NCBI RefSeq assembly: GCF_025685415.1
Contig: NZ_JAGSYB010000001.1
Location: 2,356,001-2,420,000 of the forward strand
Source: Terriglobus aquaticus
Lineage (GTDB): Bacteria; Acidobacteriota; Terriglobia; Terriglobales; Acidobacteriaceae
Reading direction: 5' to 3'
DNA: 64,000 nt
Below the pieces are notes generated by a model. That model saw only the letters and a list, made by a program, of their open reading frames with translations, was not told the DNA's origin and made no database searches. Shown one piece after another: positions 1 through 9,393 of the stretch. A program made the translations under genes and the position numbers. Within the stretch, counting starts at the first letter, position 1. Each line of letters opens with the position of its first letter.

Positions 1-697
1 GATACCAGGCGGCAAGCGCAAAGCGCGAGTCATCTACGACGCGGTAACTGTTCCAGCCCCCAATGCTGACCAGCAAACCTCTGCACAGCTCCGCAGCGAT
101 CTTGGCATTCCGGAGGGTGCGCCTGTGGTCGGCATGGTCGCCCGCGTCAACCCGCAGAAGGACTACCCGACTCTGGCCCATGCGGCCGCACTCGTGCTGC
201 AGCAACGCCCCGACACACGCTTCCTCATCGTTGGCGACAAGAGTATGGTCGACGTGAATCGCGCGCACTACGAGGAAGTCTCCGCGCTGCTTCACAAGCT
301 CGGCATCGCGAGCAGCTTCGTGTTTGCGGGGCATCGCGAAGACGTCAAGCCGCTCATCGGCATCATGGACTTTTGCGTCCTGTCGACGCATCGCGAGGGC
401 TTCCCTCTCTCGATCCTCGAAACCATGGCACAACGCAAGCCCGTCATCGCTACCGAGGTAGGTGGCATCCCCGAGATCATTCGTCCTGGCGAGAACGGCT
501 ATCTGGTCCCGCACGGCGACGCGCAGGCCCTGGCGGACCGCATCCTCTCGCTGATCAACGAACCCGCACTCGCACAACGCATGGGCCAACAGGCCGCTGC
601 CCTGGTCCAGCGGGATTACTCCCCGGAACACTTCGCCGAAGAGATCATTGCGGTATACCGCAGCTTGGTTCCGCGAGGCGTGCAGACTGCTTCATGA
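1..697 (+). CDS. Glycosyltransferase family 4 (5'-truncated by window)
   Basis: The frame is open from the first bases, so the N-terminal acceptor domain lies outside the window and about 231 residues are visible. The visible part is the GT-B C-terminal domain: a VVGMVARVNPQKDYPTL strand/turn that starts the nucleotide-sugar half, then EGFPLSILE, the usual E-x7-E donor-binding motif, then GGIPEII and GENGYLVP. It should transfer a sugar from a nucleotide donor to a lipid-linked surface glycan in the cytoplasm. Its stop overlaps the next start as ATGA, so the two are translationally coupled. Confidence 0.9.
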   Translation, partial: IPGGKRKARVIYDAVTVPAPNADQQTSAQLRSDLGIPEGAPVVGMVARVNPQKDYPTLAHAAALVLQQRPDTRFLIVGDKSMVDVNRAHYEEVSALLHKLGIASSFVFAGHREDVKPLIGIMDFCVLSTHREGFPLSILETMAQRKPVIATEVGGIPEIIRPGENGYLVPHGDAQALADRILSLINEPALAQRMGQQAAALVQRDYSPEHFAEEIIAVYRSLVPRGVQTAS

Positions 698-2544
698 AGC
701 CGCCCATCGGTTTCGTACTCGTCACGCATACGGCTCCCGCTCAGGCGATTCGACTGTGTCACCGGTTGAATCACATGTTCGGCGATCCGCCGATCGCTAT
801 CCATCATGACTTCGGCAAAGCCGCACTCAATCGGGCAGACTTTCCTGCTAACGTTCGCTTCGTTGACCAGTGGGTCAACAGCGGCTGGGGCACCATCGGC
901 GTCGTCGATTCGCTCATGGCCGCCCTCCGTCTGCTGTACACAGATCGCAACGACGGCTGGGGCGACCCCGACTGGTTCGTCTCACTCAGCGCCGCCGATT
1001 ACCCGATCCAAACCGCGGAGCACATCCTCCACCAGCTTCAGAACAGCAGCGTCGACGGCTACCTCGACAATCGCGAAATCACCTATGCCTCGTCTGCATA
1101 CTCGTCGGAGCGGCCAGGCGGAGCCTTCCCCTTCGCGCAGCCACGCTACCAGCAGCTTGCGTTTCGCCGCTACGTGGCCATCCCGTACCTGCCGTATACC
1201 ATCGCCCGCCGCTTCGACGTGCCTGCGGAACGGTACTGCTTCACGGCGCCCTGGCTGATCCGGCGGTTCACACCCTTCCACGATGGCCTGCGTTGCTTCG
1301 CCGGCGATGCCTGGATGACCATGCGTCGCAAGGTCGCCCACCTTCTGCTGGCGAACGATCCGACGTGGCAGCGATTGCATCGCCATTTCGCATCGCGCCC
1401 CTCCCCAGAGGAGGCGATCTATCACACTTTCCTGCTCAATCGAGCAGACGTGCGCCTCGATGCAAAGAACCTGCGCTACACCGATTGGCGCGGCCAGCAC
1501 GCACATCCGCGCACCTTGGGCGAACACGACGTCCCTCTTCTGCTGCGCTCAGCCGATCACTTTGCCCGCAAATTTCCCGATGACGCGGCGCTACTGCAAC
1601 GGCTCGATCAGCAGGTCGAGCAACACTCCACCTCCAGGGCCTACGGCATGCACCCCAGCGTCTCCGTCATCATTCCCAGCTACAACTGCGCTCGCTACCT
1701 TCCGCGCGCCATCGAAAGTGCTCTCGCGCAAACCTATACCGATCTCGAAGTCATCGTGGTTGACGATGGCTCCACCGACAACACCGCCGAGGTAATACAG
1801 CCCTACCTCGACCGCATTCGCTACATCCGCCAGGCGAACAAGGGCCTGCCCGGCGCTCGCAACACCGGCATCCGCGCGTCGCAGTCGGAGTTCGTCGCTC
1901 TACTGGATGCCGATGACGCCTGGCTTCCGGACAAGCTGGAACGCCAGATGCCGCGTTTTCAGGATCCGGCCGTGACCATCGTCTTCACGGACCTGAGCGT
2001 GGAGTACGCCGATGGCAGCACAAAGCCTTCCTTCCTCGCCGAGCGCCCCCTAACCTGCGAAGGCGACGTCACCGACGCCTACATCCAATCCCGCTTCCTG
2101 TTTCCATCCGCGATGGTGTTTCGCCGCGACGCCATGGAAGCCTGCCGCCTGTTCGACGAGACCATGCTCGCCTGCGAAGACGTGGAGCTGTTCACCAAGA
2201 TGACTTTGCGCGGCAAAGTGGCCTGGGTCAACGAACCGCTCATGATCCGCACCGAAGGCACCGGCCAGAACATCACCGGCAACGGTGAAAAACTGCAGAA
2301 CTACCTGATCCGCGCGTTTCACTCCTTGCTCGGCAACGAGCCCATGCCGCAGAGCACACGTCGCATCATGCACCGCGAAATCGGGCTCAACTACTTCTAC
2401 CGCGGCTACACCCGCTGGAAACAGGGCAAGCCCGGCGCTCGCCACGATCTTCTGCAAGCCATTCGCTTCGGCCCGCAAGTCCGGCTCAAGGCCTTGCGCA
2501 CCCTGCTCGCCACGTATCTAACACGCTCGGGGCGGGCTGCCTGA
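694..2544 (+). CDS. Bifunctional GT14 (Core-2/I-branching) - GT2 glycosyltransferase fusion
   Basis: The protein has 616 residues from the ATG at 694, which overlaps the previous stop. Residues 1-310 resemble the Core-2/I-branching beta-1,6-N-acetylglucosaminyltransferase family, with GFVLVTHTAPAQAIRLCHRL at the N-terminus and an SLSAADYPI stretch. Residues 320-616 form a separate GT2 domain: SVSVIIPSYNCARYLP, the VVDDGSTDNT nucleotide-binding loop, the LLDADD metal motif and a later CEDVEL acidic site. No stop separates the halves. The open frame continues upstream to 373, but that part is a shadow of the previous gene. A fused enzyme could add two successive sugars; this is inference. Confidence 0.88.
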   Translation: MKPPIGFVLVTHTAPAQAIRLCHRLNHMFGDPPIAIHHDFGKAALNRADFPANVRFVDQWVNSGWGTIGVVDSLMAALRLLYTDRNDGWGDPDWFVSLSAADYPIQTAEHILHQLQNSSVDGYLDNREITYASSAYSSERPGGAFPFAQPRYQQLAFRRYVAIPYLPYTIARRFDVPAERYCFTAPWLIRRFTPFHDGLRCFAGDAWMTMRRKVAHLLLANDPTWQRLHRHFASRPSPEEAIYHTFLLNRADVRLDAKNLRYTDWRGQHAHPRTLGEHDVPLLLRSADHFARKFPDDAALLQRLDQQVEQHSTSRAYGMHPSVSVIIPSYNCARYLPRAIESALAQTYTDLEVIVVDDGSTDNTAEVIQPYLDRIRYIRQANKGLPGARNTGIRASQSEFVALLDADDAWLPDKLERQMPRFQDPAVTIVFTDLSVEYADGSTKPSFLAERPLTCEGDVTDAYIQSRFLFPSAMVFRRDAMEACRLFDETMLACEDVELFTKMTLRGKVAWVNEPLMIRTEGTGQNITGNGEKLQNYLIRAFHSLLGNEPMPQSTRRIMHREIGLNYFYRGYTRWKQGKPGARHDLLQAIRFGPQVRLKALRTLLATYLTRSGRAA

Positions 2545-2578
2545 CCCGTTCTGGTACGTCACTTCGCGCGTCTGCCAA

Positions 2579-2587
2579 TGCTAGAAT
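2579..2587 (+). promoter_or_regulatory. Candidate extended -10 promoter before the WbsX gene
   Basis: TGCTAGAAT matches the extended -10 pattern TGn-TAtaaT. It lies in the 121-bp gap before the start at 2666. No convincing -35 box sits 17 bp upstream, as expected for extended -10 promoters, so confidence is modest. Confidence 0.35.
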
Positions 2588-2665
2588 CGCGTTGGTTCAC
2601 CCTAGGAAAGTCCGGCGGCTGCAGGTGGCCATGCGCTGCGAAGGCCCGCTATCCGTGTTCGCCCT

Positions 2666-3799
2666 ATGAGCTCTCTCGCCGCCCGCATCATTGCTTTCTA
2701 CCTGCCGCAGTTCCACCCCATCCCCGAGAACAATCTATGGTGGGGTCCCGGATTCACCGAGTGGACCAACGTCGCAAAAGCCAAGCCGCTCTTTCGCGGA
2801 CATCGGCAGCCGCGTCTGCCGGCTGACCTCGGCTTCTACGACCTTCGCGTCCCCGAAACCCGCGAGCATCAGGCGGAACTTGCCCGCGCCGCCGGCGTTG
2901 AGGCGTTCTGCTACTGGCACTACTGGTTCGGCAACGGCCGCCGCATCATCGAACGCCCCTTTGAAGAGGTTCGCGACAGCGGCAAACCCGATTTTCCGTT
3001 CTGCCTCGCCTGGGCCAATCAGTCCTGGACCGGCATCTGGCACGGCAATCCGAAATCGCTCCTTATGGAGCAGACCTACCCCGGACGCGCCGACGAAGAA
3101 GCCCACTTCCGCTGGGCGCAGAAGGCGTTTGAGGACCCGCGCTACCTCAAGGTCGATGGCAAACCCATGTTTGTCATTTTCGCTCCGCACGACCTGCCTT
3201 CGTCGTCTGCCTTCATCGATCACTGGCGCGAGCTCGCCGCGCAAGCCGGCTACCCGGGCCTCTACTTCGTCGCCATCTCCAACCGCTACAAGCACGGCGT
3301 CGATCCCTGGCAGTCCGACTTGCTCGCTCCTTTCGACGCAGTAACACCGCTTGCTCCCCAGGACTACCTGGAGACCAAGGGCCGTGCCACGCGGGACACG
3401 AACTGGAACCGCCGCTGGAAAGAGCTGAATTTCGGCGAGCGCTTCAATCGCCGCAAGCCGAAATCGTGGCTGCGCCCAACCCGCATTGAGTACCGCGACG
3501 TGGTCGCGCACGCCATGGCTGACATGCCGCAAGGCGAGCGCTTCTTGCCGTGTGTTCTTCCCGGCTGGGACAACACGCCGCGCTCTGCTCACCGCGGCGT
3601 CGTCTATGAAGGCGAAACTCCGGAACTGTTCCGGCAGTACCTGCAAAAGGCTGTGGATCGCGTTGCCGGAAACACCCCGGAACACCGTATCGTCTTCCTC
3701 AAAGCCTGGAACGAGTGGGCCGAGGGCAACTACGTTGAGCCGGATTCGGTCCACGGCCACGCCTACCTCGACGTGATTCGCTCCGTCGTCGGCAACTAA
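2666..3799 (+). CDS. WbsX-like / glycoside hydrolase family 99-like protein
   Basis: The 377-residue protein begins with RIIAFYLPQFHPIPENNLWW followed by GFTEWTNV, and has CYWHYWFGNGRR and FCLAWANQSWT. This is the pattern of the WbsX family in O-antigen loci, which has a TIM-barrel fold related to GH99 endo-mannosidases. The family end motif LKAWNEWAEGNYVEPD is present near the C-terminus. Members have been called both glycosyltransferases and hydrolases, so the reaction is not settled. There is no signal peptide, so it is probably cytoplasmic. It sits 9 bp upstream of the flippase gene, in the same operon. Confidence 0.85.
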   Translation: MSSLAARIIAFYLPQFHPIPENNLWWGPGFTEWTNVAKAKPLFRGHRQPRLPADLGFYDLRVPETREHQAELARAAGVEAFCYWHYWFGNGRRIIERPFEEVRDSGKPDFPFCLAWANQSWTGIWHGNPKSLLMEQTYPGRADEEAHFRWAQKAFEDPRYLKVDGKPMFVIFAPHDLPSSSAFIDHWRELAAQAGYPGLYFVAISNRYKHGVDPWQSDLLAPFDAVTPLAPQDYLETKGRATRDTNWNRRWKELNFGERFNRRKPKSWLRPTRIEYRDVVAHAMADMPQGERFLPCVLPGWDNTPRSAHRGVVYEGETPELFRQYLQKAVDRVAGNTPEHRIVFLKAWNEWAEGNYVEPDSVHGHAYLDVIRSVVGN

Positions 3800-3808
3800 A
3801 GAGGCGCC

Positions 3809-5317
3809 ATGAGTACCAACACCGTGGAAGCGGCGGAAACCTTACCGCCGGATCAGCTCGATTTCGCCTTCGACCAGCAGGACCTGAAGCGTCGCACCGT
3901 GCAGGGCAGCTTCGCCACCATGGGCGCCCAGGCGATCAAGTTCGTCGTCCGCTTCGGCTCCGCCGCTGTCGTAGCGCGCTTTCTCAGCCCCGCCGAGTAT
4001 GGCCTGGTCGCCATGGTCTCACCCATTCTCGGATTCATCAGCACCTTCAACGACATCGGTTTCGGCCAGGCCATTGTCCGCTCGCCCGACATTACGCGGT
4101 CCCAGGTCTCTTCTCTCTTCTGGCGCAACCTTGCCGTCAGCATCGGCCTGGCCCTCCTCATGGCGCTGGGTTCCCCGCTGGTCGGCCGTTTCTATCATGA
4201 GCCGCGCACCGTCGGCATCGTGATCGCGCTGGGCGGCATGCTCGTGCTGAGCACCCTGAACATGGTGCCAAACGCCCTGCTGAAGCGCCGCCTGCAGTAC
4301 TCGGCCCTGGTCATCGGCGATCTGGCAAGCCTCTGCGCCGCTACCACCGTAACCATCACGCTCGCGGTCACCGGTTTCGGTTACTGGTCGCTGGTGCTTG
4401 GCCAGCTTGCCTCGTCGTTCACCATGGTCATCATCACCTTCTCGTTTGCACGATGGTGGCCAACCGCATTCCAGCGCGAGACCTCCGTCACCCAGCACAT
4501 GCGCTTCGGCCGCAATCTGACGGTCGTCAACCTGGCCACCTACTTCAGCATGACGGCCGACAACATGATCGTCGGAGTCGTCGCCGGCAAGACGGAACTC
4601 GGCCTTTACGACCGCAGCTACACGCTCACCGTGCAGCCGCTCAACCAACTCCTGGCACCGATCAACCAGGTGTCTATCCCGCTGCTATCCAAGCTCCACG
4701 ATCAGCCCGAGCTCTTCCGCCGCTCGTACCAGACCATGCTTCGGCTGGCCCTACTGGCCACCATGCCCGCCATGCTGTGGTGCGTTCTGCTGGCACAGCC
4801 CATCATTCGCGCCATGCTTGGCCCTCACTGGACCGGCGCCGCTCCCATCTTTGCCTGGGTCTGTCTGGGGGGCCTGCTTGCGCCGCTGTTCTCCAGCACC
4901 GGTTGGGTCTTCACCACCGAGAATCGCACCGACGAGCAGATGCGCTACTCAGTCGTCTCTTCCCTCATCGGCATCGCTTCGTTTGCCGTCGGGGCGCACT
5001 GGGGTGCTTATGGCGTCGCCAAGTGCTCCGCACTCGCGTTCCTCTTCCTACAAACCCCTCTCATTCTCTACATCATGACCCGTCGCGGTTACATCGGCCG
5101 CGGACATCTGGCCCGCACGATCCTGCCGTTCCTGATCGCCTCGCCACTCGTAGCGGCGGCCCTGTACTGGATGCGCAACGTACACAAGCTCCCCGCAGTG
5201 GCGGGCGTGCTTGTGGTCAGCTATGCTTTGTTCGCTCTCATCCTGTTCCTGCTTCCGGGCGGCCGCGATCTCTTCCAAACCATCCGCAATCTGAAGTCGA
5301 GCTTCCGCCCATCCTGA
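3809..5317 (+). CDS. Polysaccharide flippase, Wzx/MOP family
   Basis: This 502-residue integral membrane protein has regularly spaced hydrophobic segments and the N-terminal signature VARFLSPAEYGLVAMVSPIL of the polysaccharide-synthesis/MATE-like superfamily. Family members flip undecaprenyl-linked oligosaccharide repeat units across the inner membrane. A soluble N-tail of about 30 residues precedes the first helix. An AGAGG-type ribosome-binding site (RBS) lies just before the ATG. It is the last gene of the plus-strand run and ends 15 bp from a convergent gene. Confidence 0.9.
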   Translation: MSTNTVEAAETLPPDQLDFAFDQQDLKRRTVQGSFATMGAQAIKFVVRFGSAAVVARFLSPAEYGLVAMVSPILGFISTFNDIGFGQAIVRSPDITRSQVSSLFWRNLAVSIGLALLMALGSPLVGRFYHEPRTVGIVIALGGMLVLSTLNMVPNALLKRRLQYSALVIGDLASLCAATTVTITLAVTGFGYWSLVLGQLASSFTMVIITFSFARWWPTAFQRETSVTQHMRFGRNLTVVNLATYFSMTADNMIVGVVAGKTELGLYDRSYTLTVQPLNQLLAPINQVSIPLLSKLHDQPELFRRSYQTMLRLALLATMPAMLWCVLLAQPIIRAMLGPHWTGAAPIFAWVCLGGLLAPLFSSTGWVFTTENRTDEQMRYSVVSSLIGIASFAVGAHWGAYGVAKCSALAFLFLQTPLILYIMTRRGYIGRGHLARTILPFLIASPLVAAALYWMRNVHKLPAVAGVLVVSYALFALILFLLPGGRDLFQTIRNLKSSFRPS

Positions 5318-5332
5318 TTGAGAAGCCGTCTC

Positions 5333-6226
5333 CTACCGCTTCCGCAACGAACGCAAGGTAATCGACGCGGTCGTGCGCAGGTTGGCCGTCTGCCACGGCG
5401 CAAGCGTCAGGGCATGCAAGGCGTTCCGAAGGCCAGTTCCAAACTCCTTGCGATCCGCAAAACCTTCCGCCTGCTGGCGATAGATGCGAGCCAACGCTTC
5501 CTGCCTTGGACGCCAGCCGCAACCGGGCTCGCCATAGTGCTTGTCCACGAAGAAGCGCTGCGTTTGCAGCATGCGTAGAGGGTCTGCCGACTGCGAAGAG
5601 GCGGACATGCGATACCGCACGTGCACCTCCGGGACGAAGCCAACCTTGAACCGCTGGGCAATGCGTAGCCATAGGTCCCGGTCTTCGGTTGCGTGCATTG
5701 TCTCGTCAAACATGCCCGCACTCTCCAGGCACTTGCGCCGGATCGTCACCGATGAACAGGGCACTTCCATGCTGCGCGTGTAAATCCGCTCCGCCACGTA
5801 GCCTTCGGCCTTGCCGCTGTTGCCGTAGAAGGTATCCACCGTCACATCCGGCTCGCGAAAACGCGTGATCCCGCCGTAAGTCAGCCCAACCGTCGGTTCG
5901 CGCTCAAAGATCTCGACCGCGCGCGCCAACCGGTCCGGCAACCACACATCGTCCGCGTCCAGCATGGCGATGAGCGGCGAACTGGAAACCCGGATCGCGG
6001 TGTTGCGCGCCGCCGACGGCCCACCATTCTTCTGCCGCACGTAGGTCATGCGATCGCCCAGCCGCTCCTTGTACTCGCGCGCTACGGCCTCCGTGTCATC
6101 CGTCGATCCGTCGTCCACCAGCACCAGGTGCCAATCCGGCTCCGTCTGCGCCAGCACACTCCCAATCGACGTGGGCAAGTATCGGGCGGCATTGTAGGCG
6201 GCCATTACCACATCCACTTTGCTCAA
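5333..6226 (-). CDS. Glycosyltransferase family 2
   Basis: A 297-residue single-domain GT-A enzyme. It has VDVVMAAYNAARYLP at the N-terminus, LVDDGSTDDTEAV, the LDADDVWLPDR metal motif and a downstream ATEDRDLW acidic motif. It probably transfers one sugar to a lipid-linked repeat unit in the cytoplasm. It resembles the GT2 half of the fusion at 694-2544. It is the last gene of a minus-strand operon and its ATG overlaps the upstream stop by 4 bp. Confidence 0.9.
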   Translation of the reverse strand: MSKVDVVMAAYNAARYLPTSIGSVLAQTEPDWHLVLVDDGSTDDTEAVAREYKERLGDRMTYVRQKNGGPSAARNTAIRVSSSPLIAMLDADDVWLPDRLARAVEIFEREPTVGLTYGGITRFREPDVTVDTFYGNSGKAEGYVAERIYTRSMEVPCSSVTIRRKCLESAGMFDETMHATEDRDLWLRIAQRFKVGFVPEVHVRYRMSASSQSADPLRMLQTQRFFVDKHYGEPGCGWRPRQEALARIYRQQAEGFADRKEFGTGLRNALHALTLAPWQTANLRTTASITLRSLRKR

Positions 6227-7440
6227 GCGGCGGACCTCTCTCTGCTACCGGCCGCGCACGCCTTCACGTACACCTGCTCGGTTTGCGCCGCAATGCTCTT
6301 CCACGACTCGGAGCCGAACTCCTTTTGCCGTACCGCGGCGGCCAGCCGCTCTCGCAGACCCGCATCCTGCAGCACGCGCAGCATCGCCCGACCCAGCGCC
6401 TCGACATCGCCGGGCTCGACCAGCAGGGCATCTTCCTCGTTCGTCAGCAACTCGCGAAACACCGGCAGGTCGCTCGCAACGATCGTCTTTCCCAACGCAA
6501 CACCCGTCGCCAGCGCACCACTCGTCGTAATCGCGCGATACGGATACACCACGACCGACGCCGCCCTGTAGAGCGCCACCAGCTCTTCTGTCGACGTAAA
6601 CCTCAAGTCCAGCACCACGCGGTGCAGCCCAAGACGAGTCACTTGGGCCCGTACCGCATCCGTCAGCTCCGTCGACCCTGTTCCCACGACTACCAATGTC
6701 GCTCCCGCAAACTCCGCCTCTACCGCTGCCCACGCCTCCAGCAACAGGTCCAGACCCTTGTACGCCGACAGGATGCCTTGCCAAAGCACCAGTTGCTGGC
6801 CATCGGCGATCCCATACCCCTTGCGCACCCCATCCTCGTCAGCAAGCGGCAGATCGTAAAAGAACGGCCCGTGCGGGATCACGTCAACCTGCTCATTCGC
6901 AATCCCGAACTCCGTCTGCAGTCGCGCGCGGATCGAGTCCGAGTGGCAGATCAGGCGATCCACGCTGCGATACAGATCCTCAAATTTTGCACGGTGCAGA
7001 TCGGCGGTGTTGTGCGGCATCAGGTCATGCACGGTCAGCACCACGCGCGCACCGCGCCGTTGTGCCAGCCGCATCAGCCATAGGTCCATGGGTGCGCGCG
7101 ACAAGAACATCGGCAGAAACTGCACATGCAGCACATCGGGCGGACGCACCAGAAACTTCGCACCCAACGCACCGTGATTCAATGCGGTCTCCGCCACCTT
7201 CAACAGGCGGCGCAGCGTGCGCGGCAACCGCGGGAAGCGCCCCACCACATCCATGCAGCCCGGCTTCAACGTCAGACCGCGGCTGTCGAAGCAGTGCAGG
7301 TCCAGGTAGTACGTGATCGACCCAACGCTTACGTCCACGCCGTGCTGCAGCAGAGCTCGCGACAGGTACGCCGTGTAGTACGGCACCGTCGCTAACAGGT
7401 CCATCATGTACACGCGCAACCTCACCGGGCTGTGACTCAT
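6223..7440 (-). CDS. Glycosyltransferase family 4
   Basis: The 405-residue protein has the GT-B two-domain layout. The N-terminal half contains DVLHVQFLPMF and LTVHDLMPHN. The C-terminal half has LVLWQGILSAYKGLDLLLEAW, VVVGTGS and a donor region around SGALATGVALGKTIVASDLP. The canonical E-x7-E is weakly conserved. It is coupled by ATGA overlaps to the genes on both sides, so one polycistronic unit is likely. The substrate cannot be told from sequence. Confidence 0.87.
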   Translation of the reverse strand: MSHSPVRLRVYMMDLLATVPYYTAYLSRALLQHGVDVSVGSITYYLDLHCFDSRGLTLKPGCMDVVGRFPRLPRTLRRLLKVAETALNHGALGAKFLVRPPDVLHVQFLPMFLSRAPMDLWLMRLAQRRGARVVLTVHDLMPHNTADLHRAKFEDLYRSVDRLICHSDSIRARLQTEFGIANEQVDVIPHGPFFYDLPLADEDGVRKGYGIADGQQLVLWQGILSAYKGLDLLLEAWAAVEAEFAGATLVVVGTGSTELTDAVRAQVTRLGLHRVVLDLRFTSTEELVALYRAASVVVYPYRAITTSGALATGVALGKTIVASDLPVFRELLTNEEDALLVEPGDVEALGRAMLRVLQDAGLRERLAAAVRQKEFGSESWKSIAAQTEQVYVKACAAGSRERSAA

Positions 7441-8540
7441 GCGCGCCGCTCCGAACGCGCGGCTTGCTGGTACACCTCGCGATAGTCCGCACTCATCCGG
7501 TCGGCAGAAAACTCTTGCACGATACGCGCGCGTGCATTGCGGCCAAACGCCAGACGCTCAGTCTCGCTGCTCAGCAGCCGCAGCATGGCAGCCGCCAAGG
7601 CGTGCGCATCTCCGGGAGTCACCAGCAGCCCGGTCTCACCCGGCACCACTAAGGTAGGAATCTCACCCGCAGTGGTCGCCACCAGCGGCAGCCCGCTCGC
7701 CGTGCCCTCGAGCAATGCGACCGGCAAGCCCTCCTGCCGCGACGCCGACACCATCAGGTCCAGCCCTGCATACACCGGCAGCATCGCTTCCTGGTGGCCC
7801 AGCAGGCGCAGCCGGGACTCGATCCTCAGCTTCCGGATCTGTTCCTCAAGCTGAGGCCGGTCTGGTCCCTCGCCCACAACGACAAACTCGATGTCAGGCA
7901 AGGTCTGCAGCACTTCAGCCGCAGCCTCGATAAACACGTCCACACCCTTCTCACGCGAAAGCCGTCCCACCAGTCCCACGCGCAACGACGTGCGGTGCGC
8001 TCCAGCACGGCCGTTCGCCACGTCGCTGAACACTGCAGGATCGATGCCGTTCCGAATGCGCCGCACCCGGTCAGCTCGAACGCCGCTTGTTAGCAGGCGC
8101 TGCTCCACCTCCGCTGAGACCGCCACCACCCTTGCGAACTGCCGCAACACCCACCGGTCTACCGCACCATACACACGCACCGCCAGATCATTGTCGTACC
8201 AGGTGTGGCAAGTGGATACCATCGGCACCTGCCCGCCGCGCAGCGCCGCCCAGCAGTACACATCGGCCTTGTACCCATGGGCATGCACCACATCGATGCC
8301 GTACTTCGACACCAGTTCGCGAATCGCATGCACCGTCGGTACACTCACCTGCCCGCTGCACGGCACAAGCACGGACGTCAGTCCCTCGGCCTGTGCTCGC
8401 TCGTGCATCTGCTGGCTCGCATTGGCAAAGCTGGCGATCACACTCCGGTCGCCTTCGCGTTCCAGCACGTGCGACAGATTCAGGATCACCGCCTCCGCCC
8501 CGTACATGCCTCCGCTGCTGATCAGTTGCAGAACGTTCAC
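7437..8540 (-). CDS. Glycosyltransferase family 4 (GTG start)
   Basis: The family N-terminus is VNVLQLISSGGMYGAEAVIL, a Rossmann strand followed by the GGxxGAE acceptor-site loop. This places the start at the GTG at 8540, although the frame stays open to 9068. The GTG forms a GTGA overlap with the upstream deacetylase stop, which supports the choice. The protein has 367 residues, including VGLVGRLSREKGVD, VVGEGPDRPQLE and the E-x7-E motif EGLPVALLE. It is part of the four-gene coupled operon 9334 to 5333. Confidence 0.88.
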   Translation of the reverse strand: MNVLQLISSGGMYGAEAVILNLSHVLEREGDRSVIASFANASQQMHERAQAEGLTSVLVPCSGQVSVPTVHAIRELVSKYGIDVVHAHGYKADVYCWAALRGGQVPMVSTCHTWYDNDLAVRVYGAVDRWVLRQFARVVAVSAEVEQRLLTSGVRADRVRRIRNGIDPAVFSDVANGRAGAHRTSLRVGLVGRLSREKGVDVFIEAAAEVLQTLPDIEFVVVGEGPDRPQLEEQIRKLRIESRLRLLGHQEAMLPVYAGLDLMVSASRQEGLPVALLEGTASGLPLVATTAGEIPTLVVPGETGLLVTPGDAHALAAAMLRLLSSETERLAFGRNARARIVQEFSADRMSADYREVYQQAARSERRA

Positions 8541-9334
8541 AGCGCCCCGTCCACTCGCTGCGCTCCCGGGTCCGTCGCATCGCCTTCTTTGCGGTTCAGC
8601 AACGCCCACAACCGCGCGTACGCGGCATCGCCCATCACTCGTTGTGCCATGGCCTTCCACCGTCCCACGCGGGCCGCACGCGCCAGTTCCCCGCTCGCGG
8701 GGTCCAGCAAGCGCTGCAGAAACGCGTCGCTGTGTCCTGCCAGGATGTTGAATCGACCGACCGTCGCCTCGCTGGAGCTCTTCACTGCTCCCGGTACCGA
8801 CGTCCACACGGTCGTATACCCCGCCTCGTGGCATGCCTCGATCACCGCCGCATTGCTGCGCCCTCCCGGCAGTGAAAGGCTCGTCACCGGCGCGCCGATC
8901 GCGTCTTCCAGGGCCGATCGCGCATCCACCAGTTCGTGCCGCAGATCCGCTGCGCTGCACTGCGTCAGCAGCGTGTGCGTCCAGCCGTGCGCTCCAATGC
9001 CGTGCCCCGCCGTGTGCAGAGCACGCAACTGCGTCTTGTCCATGTAGTCCGGGCGCACACCCGTCCACCCGGCAGTGATGAAGAAGAAAGCCGAACGGCC
9101 CGATGCTTCGAGAGCCGGCAGCGCATACGTGTAGTTCGAGACGTGCCCATCATCGAACGTGACAATCGGCTCATAGGACGTGGCCGGCAGCTCTGCCATC
9201 ATCCGCAGCTGCTGCTCAAACCGGGCACACGGCAACACGTACGAATAGGCCGACCCCTGGGGCCGCAGCTCGTGGTACAGCAGCGCTACCTTCTTGCGGT
9301 CTCCAGCAGCTGCGGCACCTGACGGTATACTCAT
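8537..9334 (-). CDS. Polysaccharide deacetylase (NodB homology, CE4)
   Basis: The 265-residue protein carries the CE4 motifs: VTFDDGH (catalytic-base and metal Asp) and HGWTH (metal-binding H-x3-H). The later motifs are SLPGGRSN and a degenerate C-terminal His region. The second Asp of the classical TFDDG motif is followed by His. No clear signal peptide is seen, so it may act on lipid-linked sugar in the cytoplasm or be exported in another way. It leads the minus-strand operon with two GT4 genes and a GT2. Confidence 0.85.
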   Translation of the reverse strand: MSIPSGAAAAGDRKKVALLYHELRPQGSAYSYVLPCARFEQQLRMMAELPATSYEPIVTFDDGHVSNYTYALPALEASGRSAFFFITAGWTGVRPDYMDKTQLRALHTAGHGIGAHGWTHTLLTQCSAADLRHELVDARSALEDAIGAPVTSLSLPGGRSNAAVIEACHEAGYTTVWTSVPGAVKSSSEATVGRFNILAGHSDAFLQRLLDPASGELARAARVGRWKAMAQRVMGDAAYARLWALLNRKEGDATDPGAQRVDGAL

Positions 9335-9393
9335 CGGCGACTATCCCCGCAATCTGCCATGACCCTCGCACCTCTCGAACACGGATCCAACCG

